A DNA stretch of 64,000 bases. Origin: Chryseobacterium oranimense (GTDB taxonomy: Bacteria > Bacteroidota > Bacteroidia > Flavobacteriales > Weeksellaceae). Position numbers and translations under genes: made by a program. Each line of letters opens with the position of its first letter. Position 1 is the first letter of the stretch. The notes under the pieces were generated by a model. The model was given only the letters and a program-made list of their open reading frames with translations, was not told where the DNA came from and made no database searches. The stretch lies in assembly GCF_025244725.1 (NCBI RefSeq), contig NZ_CP104203.1:3100001-3164000 (forward strand). The letters run 5' to 3'. Below are positions 15,857 to 22,981 of this stretch, in pieces.

Positions 15857-17404
15857 ATGAATAATAAATTCATCCCAATAATTTCGGTGTTTATGACAAT
15901 CTCACTGATTGTTTTTGTTACGCTCCAATTTTATTGGCTGAAAAGATATTACAATGTTCTGGAACAGGATTTTTCAAGCAAAGTATATACCGCATTAGAA
16001 AGCACTGTAAAAAATGTTTCAGAAATTGAGGTGGAAAAATACATGAATGAAAACAATAAGAATTTCAGAAACAATATTCTTGCCAACAGTAAGCAGCCCT
16101 CCCTGACTACCATACAGCAGGTAGAGGATTCCGGTACCCAAAGGCAGATCATTTATTCTAAAAATATTATTGAAAAAACGCAGCTTCCCATTTCTCAGAG
16201 AGGAGATTCTATAAAATGGACCACGCTTTACAGTGATGAGGCAGCCTATAAAGTAAAAAGGGATACCACAAAACCGGAACAGCTTACTTCAGAAATTAAT
16301 AATGATATTGAAAATGGGGATTATACCATAAAGGAATTTGCTAAAATTTATGGAAATAATCTACCCATTACAAAAAGAGTCGACGATAAGGTTCTTGATT
16401 CAGTGATCACCAAGGAACTGAAAATAAGGGGAATTTCAGCAAAATTCGGATATGGAGTTACTGATAAAAATAATAACCTTACCAGCATTGTAAATAAGGC
16501 TTATAAAGAAAAAAAGGACAACAATACATATTCCTATCCTCTTTTCACAGATACAAAAGACCGGACTTTATACAGTCTGGCTTTGGTATTTCCTAAAAAA
16601 GAATATTCCCTTGCCATGAACAACTGGCCGATGCTTCTGGGAACTTTCCTGTCATTGCTGACTATTCTTGGAATTTATATTATTTCCATTAATTATATGA
16701 TGAGACAGAAGAAGCTGGCTGAAGTAAAGACAGATTTCATAAATAATATGTCCCATGAGTTCAAAACCCCGCTGGCAACAATTTCTGTAGCCACAGATTC
16801 TTTAGCCAACGACAAAATTGCTACAAACCCCGATAAGGTAAAATATTACTCAGAGCTGATCAAGCAGGAAAACTTAAGGATGAAGAAACAGGTGGAAAAC
16901 GTCCTGAATATGTCTAAGCTGGAAAGAAATGAAGTAGAGCTATTCTTAAAAGAAACCAATGTACGGGAACTGATTAAGAAAACCACAGAGTCTTTCAACC
17001 TTATTGTTCAGCAGAGAAACGGATCCCTGAGACAGGAATTCAATGCGACCAATTATATTTTTAAAATAGATGAATTTCATATCTCAAATATGCTCGTGAA
17101 CTTATTGGATAATGCCAACAAATACTCACCGGAAGCACCTGAGATTGATGTAAAAACAAGAAATGAAGGAGACTGGTACATCATAGAAATTTCCGATAAA
17201 GGAATGGGAATGGAAACCCAGAACAAAACCAAAATTTTTGAAAAATTCTTCAGGGAAGAAACCGGTAACATTCACAATGTAAAAGGACAGGGACTGGGAC
17301 TTTCTTATGTAAAGAAAATTGTAGAGCTTCATAAAGGACAGATCATCGTAGAATCCCATAAAGACAAAGGGAGTACGTTTACGATCAAATTGCCGATGAG
17401 CTAA
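15857..17404 (+). CDS. Membrane sensor histidine kinase
   Basis: A 515-residue two-component kinase. First transmembrane segment about 7-29, periplasmic sensor region of about 225 residues with no recognised domain, second segment about 258-281. The HisKA domain has the phospho-acceptor His300 in MSHEFKTPLATI. The HATPase domain follows, with the N box NLLDNANKYS and the Gly loops DKGMGM and GQGLGLSYV. It pairs with the OmpR-type regulator 169 nt downstream. The arrangement recalls RprX/RprY of Bacteroides, but the signal sensed cannot be read from the sequence. Confidence 0.92.
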   Translation: MNNKFIPIISVFMTISLIVFVTLQFYWLKRYYNVLEQDFSSKVYTALESTVKNVSEIEVEKYMNENNKNFRNNILANSKQPSLTTIQQVEDSGTQRQIIYSKNIIEKTQLPISQRGDSIKWTTLYSDEAAYKVKRDTTKPEQLTSEINNDIENGDYTIKEFAKIYGNNLPITKRVDDKVLDSVITKELKIRGISAKFGYGVTDKNNNLTSIVNKAYKEKKDNNTYSYPLFTDTKDRTLYSLALVFPKKEYSLAMNNWPMLLGTFLSLLTILGIYIISINYMMRQKKLAEVKTDFINNMSHEFKTPLATISVATDSLANDKIATNPDKVKYYSELIKQENLRMKKQVENVLNMSKLERNEVELFLKETNVRELIKKTTESFNLIVQQRNGSLRQEFNATNYIFKIDEFHISNMLVNLLDNANKYSPEAPEIDVKTRNEGDWYIIEISDKGMGMETQNKTKIFEKFFREETGNIHNVKGQGLGLSYVKKIVELHKGQIIVESHKDKGSTFTIKLPMS

Positions 17405-17406
17405 AA

Positions 17407-17484
17407 TATAAATGATAAGTGATGAGTAATGAATGATAAAAATTCCGTAAAGAATCAATAATCAATCATCATTTATCAATTATA
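17407..17484. repeat. Imperfect inverted TGATAAnTGATGA repeats
   Basis: The left half has TGATAAGTGATGAGTAATGA, and the right half (about 17453-17484) is largely its reverse complement. A long imperfect hairpin could form between the kinase and regulator genes. It may partly uncouple their expression. No CDS is seen in 17405-17573. Confidence 0.45.
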
Positions 17485-17573
17485 AAATATAGAAACCAAA
17501 TAACAAAATATAGAAGATAGAGTGAGAACGTTCATTCTTAATTTTTAATTATTAATTTATAATTATTAAAATC

Positions 17574-18260
17574 ATGAGCAACAGAATATTATTAGTAGAA
17601 GATGATCAGAGTTTCGGGGCTGTGCTGAAGGATTATTTAACAATCAACAACTTTGAGGTAACCCTTGCAACAGATGGAGAGCAAGGTTTGAAAGAATTTA
17701 CAGAAAATGAGTTTGATATCTGTATTTTTGACGTAATGATGCCTAAAAAAGATGGGTTTTCATTAGCTGAAGACGTAAAAAAAATCGATAAAAATACCCC
17801 TATCATATTCCTTACCGCAAGAAATATGAGAGAAGATATCCTTAAAGGATACCAACTGGGTGCAGATGATTATATCACAAAACCGTTTGATACGGAACTT
17901 CTTTTATACAAGATCAAAGCTATCCTGCAGAGAAGCTCTACCCTGGAAAATGAAGAACAGGAGCAGTTCAAGATCAGTAATATTTTCTTCGACTCTATGC
18001 TGAGACAGCTGAAAGTAGGCGATAAAGAATACAAGCTTTCTCCAAAAGAAAATGAATTGCTGAAACTTCTTTGTATCCACAGAAACGATTTCATGCCGAG
18101 AGACCTTGCATTGAGAAAAATCTGGAAAAAAGAAAATTATTTTACTGCAAGAAGTATGGACGTATATATTGCAAAGCTTCGTAAACTCCTAAAAGATGAC
18201 GAAGGATTGGAAATCATCAACGTTCATGGTGAAGGATTCAGGCTTTTGGTTAAAAATTAA
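17574..18260 (+). CDS. OmpR-family response regulator
   Basis: A 228-residue two-domain regulator. The receiver domain has the acidic pair in LLVEDDQSF, phospho-acceptor Asp53 in IFDVMMPKKDG, and the Lys of ITKPFD. The C-terminal winged helix carries YKLSPKENELLKLL and TARSMDVYIAKLRKLLKDD. It surely works with the upstream histidine kinase and binds DNA as a dimer when phosphorylated. Targets are unknown. A bidirectional-looking terminator follows, and the metal-themed cluster starts immediately after it. Confidence 0.93.
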   Translation: MSNRILLVEDDQSFGAVLKDYLTINNFEVTLATDGEQGLKEFTENEFDICIFDVMMPKKDGFSLAEDVKKIDKNTPIIFLTARNMREDILKGYQLGADDYITKPFDTELLLYKIKAILQRSSTLENEEQEQFKISNIFFDSMLRQLKVGDKEYKLSPKENELLKLLCIHRNDFMPRDLALRKIWKKENYFTARSMDVYIAKLRKLLKDDEGLEIINVHGEGFRLLVKN

Positions 18261-18283
18261 GCCTAAATACCAATTATAAATAT

Positions 18284-18322
18284 AAAATTAGCAAAACAAT
18301 TAAAAATGTTTTGCTAATTTTG
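18284..18322 (+). terminator. Terminator after the response regulator
   Basis: AAAATTAGCAAAACA (18284-18298) pairs with TGTTTTGCTAATTTT (18307-18321), an uninterrupted 15-bp stem with an 8-nt loop. The right arm overlaps the -7 box of the next gene. Confidence 0.65.
18315..18322 (+). promoter_or_regulatory. -7 box for the His/Cys-repeat lipoprotein gene
   Basis: TAATTTTG, a perfect TAnnTTTG, 17 nt before the ATG at 18340 and embedded in the right arm of the preceding hairpin. Confidence 0.45.
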
Positions 18323-18339
18323 TTTCATACCGATTGGAT

Positions 18340-18966
18340 ATGAAAAATACATTTTTGGGCGTTATTGCCATTTCAATATTAGCTGTTTCATGCAAAAAGG
18401 ACGAAAGACCCACTTATATAAAAGAAGAAGCGGGTATTCAGCAGCCCAGTATGGCTATTAATTCAACTTCCAAAACTGCATTGATGGATCAGGCAGGTGT
18501 ACAGTCCAATCCGAATCCGGCTTCTGCTACAGTAGTTCCGGGAATTAAAAATCCTCCTCACGGGCAGCCCGGGCACAGATGCGACATCCCTGTAGGACAG
18601 CCGCTTAATGTAAATCCGGCGACTATCCAGACAACATCCGGCCAAAACCCTAACAATTCCATTAAAATAGATGCCAATTCTATGTCAGCAGGCAAAGTGG
18701 TAATCAACAATAATGCACAGCCGGTTAAAACAGCTCCGGGAATGAATCCTCCGCACGGACAGCCAGGCCATAGATGTGATATTCCTGTAGGACAGCCTCT
18801 AAACAGTAAACCAGCTCCGGCTCCACAGCCTGTTCAAAGTGCTGCACAAAATGTTCCCGGACCGGTAACAGCGCCGGCACCAACAGGGGAAAAACCTAAA
18901 TTTAATCCTGCCCATGGAGAACCTTGGCACAACTGTGCTTTAAAAGTTGGTGATCCTTTATCATAA
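18340..18966 (+). CDS. Lipoprotein with three His/Cys repeats
   Basis: A 208-residue predicted lipoprotein with lipobox LAVSC (Cys18). Most of it is low-complexity Pro/Ala/Asn/Gln sequence. Three 19-residue repeats stand out: NPPHGQPGHRCDIPVGQPL at 71-89, the same sequence at 136-154, and the diverged NPAHGEPWHNCALKVGDPL at 189-207. Each repeat has two His and one Cys in HGxPxHxC, which suggests a transition-metal site. I recall this motif in other flavobacterial proteins of unknown function. Start chosen at 18340 (MKNTFLG), six bases after an alternative ATG. It lies just upstream of a Cys-rich protein and an HMA-bearing receptor, so a metal-related role is plausible but inferred. Confidence 0.75.
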   Translation: MKNTFLGVIAISILAVSCKKDERPTYIKEEAGIQQPSMAINSTSKTALMDQAGVQSNPNPASATVVPGIKNPPHGQPGHRCDIPVGQPLNVNPATIQTTSGQNPNNSIKIDANSMSAGKVVINNNAQPVKTAPGMNPPHGQPGHRCDIPVGQPLNSKPAPAPQPVQSAAQNVPGPVTAPAPTGEKPKFNPAHGEPWHNCALKVGDPLS

Positions 18967-18972
18967 TTTTTG

Positions 18973-18980
18973 TATTTTTG
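18973..18980 (+). promoter_or_regulatory. -7 box for the Cys-rich gene
   Basis: TATTTTTG, perfect TAnnTTTG, only 5 nt before the ATG at 18986. A TTG lies at 18947-18949 (23-nt spacer). This implies an almost leaderless transcript. Confidence 0.5.
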
Positions 18981-18985
18981 CAGAG

Positions 18986-19345
18986 ATGAAGCTGTTTCAC
19001 CTATTTACAGTTATTTTTTTTCTGGGAATTTTTTTGGTTCCCAAAGACAGCTTCTACTCTCAATCTATGCAGGATACCTGCTGTAAAGCGGAGACCGGAA
19101 AAAGTGACTGCTGCAAAAACCACACTCCAAAAGACAGTAAAGACCACACAACAAAGTCTTCATGTAATGACGACTGCTGTTCAACATGTATTGCATGCTA
19201 TACTTACATAGAAACACCATTTTCAAAGAATTTACACTTTGAACTGTCTTATTACAAGGCTAATAAGAATCCACAGTTCCACTATTCACCGCCCCATTTA
19301 TCAGACCGTTTAAAAGAAATCTGGCAGCCGCCGAAAATAGGTTAA
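18986..19345 (+). CDS. Small exported Cys-rich protein
   Basis: A 119-residue protein with an N-terminal signal or anchor helix (MKLFHLFTVIFFLGIFLV). A compact segment of about 45 residues follows with nine Cys, mostly as CC pairs (DTCCKAE, SDCCKNH, DDCCSTCIAC), interleaved with Lys, Asp and His. The C-terminal third has HYSPPHLSDRLKEIWQPPK. The clustered Cys/His suggest binding of a soft metal such as Cu or Zn. No known family recognised. I start at 18986 rather than the earlier ATG at 18947, which overlaps the previous gene and lies before the -7 box. Confidence 0.65.
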   Translation: MKLFHLFTVIFFLGIFLVPKDSFYSQSMQDTCCKAETGKSDCCKNHTPKDSKDHTTKSSCNDDCCSTCIACYTYIETPFSKNLHFELSYYKANKNPQFHYSPPHLSDRLKEIWQPPKIG

Positions 19346-19413
19346 TCATTTTACAGTGAGTTCGTTAATTACTTTAATGAACCGTTTTTAATTAATCTAA
19401 ATTTTTAAACAAA

Positions 19414-22098
19414 ATGAAATTATATATTTCCAGGTTTATACTTGGTCTAATGATCCTGTCCGTACACTTTATATCTGCCCAAAACCTTTCAAAAAGCCAG
19501 TTTAAAGTAAAAGGAAATTGCGATATGTGCAAATCCAGAATAGAAACAGCAGCTAAAAAGGCAGGTGCTAAAAACGCTTCGTATTCTATTGATCTTCAAA
19601 CTTTAACATTGGAAACCGATGGCAGAGTTTCTACAGACGAAATTTTAAAAAAAGTTGCCGATGCCGGCCATGATAATGAAAAATTCAAATCCTCTGATGA
19701 AACTTATAAAAGTCTGCCGGGATGCTGCCACTATGAAAGAGACCTCCAGCCTTCTGCTGCAGAAGCTCACCAGCACCATTCTAAAAAAGAAAATGAGTTT
19801 TATGTAAAAGGAAACTGTGCTTCATGTAAAGCGAGAATAGAAAAAACCGCAAAAGAAGCTGGTGCAGATTCCGCAGAATGGAGTGCGGAAACACAGACGG
19901 TAACCTTAAATTTTGATCCTTCAAAAACCTCATCGGATAAAGTTTTAAAAGCGATTGCAGATGCTGGTCATGACAATGAAAAATACAAAGCCTCCGACGC
20001 TGTTTACAAAAGCCTTCCCGGATGTTGTCTGTACGACAGAGATATTCCGTTTGGAGAAGCCAACCCAAATGTTCACTATGAAGAAGATGTAAAACACGAC
20101 GATCATAAAGAACATGGTGCAACCCTTAATGAAGCTCATGAACAGCACGAAAAAAGCATTGAAGGGGTAACGGTCACTGGTTCGAAAGCTGCCACAGCAT
20201 TAAGTAAAAAGGAGGCAGGTCTTGTTTTTAATATTGATAAAAAAGAATTACTAAAAGCAGCGTGCTGTAATCTGTCTGAAAGCTTTGAAACCAATGCGAC
20301 TGTAGATGTTTCTTTCAGTAATGCCGTTACCGGTACCAAGCAGCTGAAAATGCTTGGCCTGGACCAAAAATATACCAGCTTAACCAAGGAACTTCTTCCT
20401 GAGATCAGGGGTCTTGCTTCAGCTTACGGACTGAATTTCATTCCCGGACGATGGATCGAAAGCATCCAACTGACAAAAGGCGGAAGTACGGTAACGAACG
20501 GCTATGAAAGCATCACGGGACAGATTAATACTGAGCTTCTGAAAAACGCCAAGGAACCAGAAACGTCATTGAATATATTCGCTGATTTCAACGGAAGAGC
20601 GGAAGCCAATATCACCAGCGTCTCCCTTATCAATGAGAAATGGTCTCAGACCTTTTTACTACATGGAAACGGGACTTTCGGAGACACGGACATGAATCAT
20701 GATACTTTCCTGGACAGACCCAAGGGAACCCAGATTAATGCAGCTTATCTCCTTAATTATAATGATCTTGAAAAATCGGGATTTGGATCTCATTTCGGGA
20801 TCAATTTTATCAGAGATGAAAGAACAGCAGGACAGGTTGCTTTTGATAAGAAACTGCCTCAGGACGAACAGGGGGCATATGGTGTGGGTATTGATATTTC
20901 AAGATTCCAGGTCTGGAATAAAACAGGATATGTCTTCAAAGGAAAGCCCTACCAGAGCCTCGGATGGATGAATCAGTATGTATATCATCAGCAGGACAGC
21001 TTTTTCGGATTGAGAAATTATGCCGGGAAACAGCATACTTATTATTCAAATTTAATTTTTGAAAGCATTATCGGAAATACCAATCATAAGTACAAGGCAG
21101 GAGCCAGTTTTCTATATGACGGCTACGAGGAAACGTATTTAACAGACGATATGAAGAGAAATGAAATCGTTCCGGGGATTTTTGCAGAATATACATTAAC
21201 AGGATTAAAATATACTTTAGTAGCAGGAGCCAGAGCAGATTTTCACAATCTGGCAGGAACCCAGTTTACCCCAAGACTTAATTTTAAATATGATTTCACG
21301 CCTCAGACGATTTTAAGACTTTCTGCAGGAAGGGGATTCAGAACAGCTAATGTCTTTGCTGAAAACCAACAGTATTTTGCATCGAACAGAAACATTCAGA
21401 TCTTACCGAATGGCGGGAATATTTATGGATTAAAGCCGGAAATTGCATGGAACTACGGGGCCAGTTTGCAACAGGAATTCAAGCTTTTTGGAAGAAAATC
21501 CTCGGTTGTTGCTGATTTTTTCAGAACGGATTTTCAGGATCAGGTGCTTGTTGATCTCGACCGTTCTCCACAACAGCTTACCTTTTATAATTTAGAAGGA
21601 AAATCTTTTGCCAATTCTTTCCAGACTCAGTGGGATTTCACACCCTTCAAAAATTTTGATGTAAGACTGGCTTATAAATATTATGATGTTCAGGCAGATT
21701 ATCTGGACGGTAGAAGAGAAGTTCCGTTCATGGCGAAACACAGAGGCTTTGTGAACCTTGCCTATGCAACAAATAAAAATAACAAAGGAGGATTCTGGAG
21801 CTTTGACACCACGCTGAATTGGGTGGGAAAACAAAGACTTCCGGATACTTCAAGCAATCCGGCGGAGTTTCGGCTTCCTGCGTACTCTGATTCTTATGCT
21901 GTACTGAATGCCCAAATATCAAGGAATTTCAATAAAAAGATCAGAGCCTATGCGGGAGGTGAAAACCTTACGTCTTATTATCAGAAAAATGCCATTGTAG
22001 ATTTCAGGAATCCTTTTGGAAATTATTTTGACGGAGGGATGATGTACGCACCTATCATGAAAGCTAATTTTTATGTGGGGCTGGATGTAACTTTCTAA
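19414..22098 (+). CDS. TonB-dependent receptor with two N-terminal HMA domains
   Basis: An 894-residue outer-membrane receptor. Signal peptide about 1-23. Two heavy-metal-associated-like domains follow with the metal motifs GNCDMC (Cys36, Cys39) and GNCASC (Cys135, Cys138). Each domain is followed by DAGHDNEKxK and LPGCCxYxRD, at 101-110 and 201-210, so the duplicated unit repeats every 100 residues. A His-rich linker (about 220-248) leads to a TonB-box-like IEGVTVTG, a plug containing AACCNLSES, and a C-terminal beta-barrel ending in YVGLDVTF. The usual CarboxypepD-like N-terminal domain is replaced by the HMA pair. I infer uptake or sensing of a metal or metallophore, perhaps copper. It is last of the three-gene metal-themed cluster. 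Confidence 0.88.
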   Translation: MKLYISRFILGLMILSVHFISAQNLSKSQFKVKGNCDMCKSRIETAAKKAGAKNASYSIDLQTLTLETDGRVSTDEILKKVADAGHDNEKFKSSDETYKSLPGCCHYERDLQPSAAEAHQHHSKKENEFYVKGNCASCKARIEKTAKEAGADSAEWSAETQTVTLNFDPSKTSSDKVLKAIADAGHDNEKYKASDAVYKSLPGCCLYDRDIPFGEANPNVHYEEDVKHDDHKEHGATLNEAHEQHEKSIEGVTVTGSKAATALSKKEAGLVFNIDKKELLKAACCNLSESFETNATVDVSFSNAVTGTKQLKMLGLDQKYTSLTKELLPEIRGLASAYGLNFIPGRWIESIQLTKGGSTVTNGYESITGQINTELLKNAKEPETSLNIFADFNGRAEANITSVSLINEKWSQTFLLHGNGTFGDTDMNHDTFLDRPKGTQINAAYLLNYNDLEKSGFGSHFGINFIRDERTAGQVAFDKKLPQDEQGAYGVGIDISRFQVWNKTGYVFKGKPYQSLGWMNQYVYHQQDSFFGLRNYAGKQHTYYSNLIFESIIGNTNHKYKAGASFLYDGYEETYLTDDMKRNEIVPGIFAEYTLTGLKYTLVAGARADFHNLAGTQFTPRLNFKYDFTPQTILRLSAGRGFRTANVFAENQQYFASNRNIQILPNGGNIYGLKPEIAWNYGASLQQEFKLFGRKSSVVADFFRTDFQDQVLVDLDRSPQQLTFYNLEGKSFANSFQTQWDFTPFKNFDVRLAYKYYDVQADYLDGRREVPFMAKHRGFVNLAYATNKNNKGGFWSFDTTLNWVGKQRLPDTSSNPAEFRLPAYSDSYAVLNAQISRNFNKKIRAYAGGENLTSYYQKNAIVDFRNPFGNYFDGGMMYAPIMKANFYVGLDVTF

Positions 22099-22159
22099 GT
22101 TTTTAATCAAAAGCTTATGATGGATACCGATGATTCCTGTCGATAAACTTCTACAAGCT

Positions 22160-22182
22160 GTCGATAAATATCGACGCTTTTT
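22160..22182 (+). terminator. Terminator after the HMA receptor
   Basis: GTCGAT-AAAT-ATCGAC with flanking G/C followed by CTTTTTAT, about 60 nt after the receptor stop. Confidence 0.6.
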
Positions 22183-22192
22183 ATAGGAAATT

Positions 22193-22324
22193 TTATTTTA
22201 GAATATTGTTACTTTGTAACTGTAAAACCAACCCACTAAGAATACTGATCGTAATTCCAAACGGAAGGTTTACAAGAACAAAAATGATGGAATAAAATAC
22301 AGACGTAGGAATAGCCTTAAACAT
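22193..22324 (-). CDS. Possible 43-residue membrane peptide
   Basis: A short minus-strand ORF encoding a hydrophobic peptide (FYSIIFVLVNLPFGITISIL core). It is the only coding candidate in the 337-nt gap between the receptor and the isomerase gene. No perfect -7 box or clear homolog supports it, so it may be a gene remnant. The rest of the gap holds the two flanking terminators. Confidence 0.2.
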   Translation of the reverse strand: MFKAIPTSVFYSIIFVLVNLPFGITISILSGLVLQLQSNNILK

Positions 22325-22390
22325 TTGAAAAATTAAAAAAAACACAAATATTTAAAAAAGTAAACTTGGTTTATAGGTTATTTTGACACA

Positions 22391-22422
22391 AAAAAAGACT
22401 GTTTTAAAAACAGTCTTTTTTA
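22391..22422 (-). terminator. Terminator at the end of the N-glycan locus
   Basis: GACTGTTTT and AAAACAGTC form a self-complementary stem flanked by A and T runs on both sides. It lies 14 nt beyond the isomerase stop and can also act on the plus strand. Confidence 0.8.
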
Positions 22423-22435
22423 TTTTTACAGACAT

Positions 22436-22933
22436 CTATCTCCCGAAATCATCCTGTACTCTCACAATATCATCTTCATCCGAAGGATTTGAGGCATCCG
22501 TATGCTGCCATATTTCAGCCACTATACCCCAGCCGTCTAAACCTATCAGCCTGTGTCTTTCGCCCTGCTGAAGTTTGATCTGATCTTTTGGACGGTATTC
22601 TTTCAGCTCGCCTTCTTCATCGGTATTACTGGTTTTTATTCCAACAGTACCTTCTACTACCTGCCAGATCTCGGCTCTGCGGTGATGATACTGCCAGCTT
22701 AAACGGGCATTCGGGGCAACAACAAGGATCTTTGGGCTTAGTTTTCCACCTATTTTCAGGCTTTCTACATCAATCCCGTCAAAATATTGATTGGCAAAAT
22801 CCTGTGCCTGGTTTTCATCGATCACAAAAAAACCACCCCACGGTCTGGTATTATCTTTTGATGCAATAGTAAATCCCTGTGATTCAAGCATTTTTTCTAC
22901 TTTATCGAATATTTCTGTTTTCTCTGCATTCAT
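22436..22933 (-). CDS. Cupin-type mannose-6-phosphate isomerase
   Basis: A 165-residue single-domain cupin matching type II phosphomannose isomerases: RPWGGFFVI, the metal-site region YHHRRAEIWQVVEGTVGI, and QGERHRLIGLDGWGIVAEIW. It would convert mannose-6-phosphate to fructose-6-phosphate. Database names such as phosphoheptose isomerase are often given to this family, but neither the fold (cupin, not SIS) nor the context supports that. It is the last gene of the mannose-glycan locus, 48 nt after a GH92 gene and near a ROK kinase, which supplies its substrate if that enzyme is a mannokinase. Confidence 0.75.
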   Translation of the reverse strand: MNAEKTEIFDKVEKMLESQGFTIASKDNTRPWGGFFVIDENQAQDFANQYFDGIDVESLKIGGKLSPKILVVAPNARLSWQYHHRRAEIWQVVEGTVGIKTSNTDEEGELKEYRPKDQIKLQQGERHRLIGLDGWGIVAEIWQHTDASNPSDEDDIVRVQDDFGR

Positions 22934-22981
22934 AAGCTGTTCCTTTTCTAAATTATTTTTAAAATATAAAGTTTATAGTGA

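Noticed and set aside
22436..22933. Naming the cupin a phosphoheptose isomerase
   Set aside because: True phosphoheptose isomerases have a SIS fold. This is a cupin, and its neighbours concern mannose.
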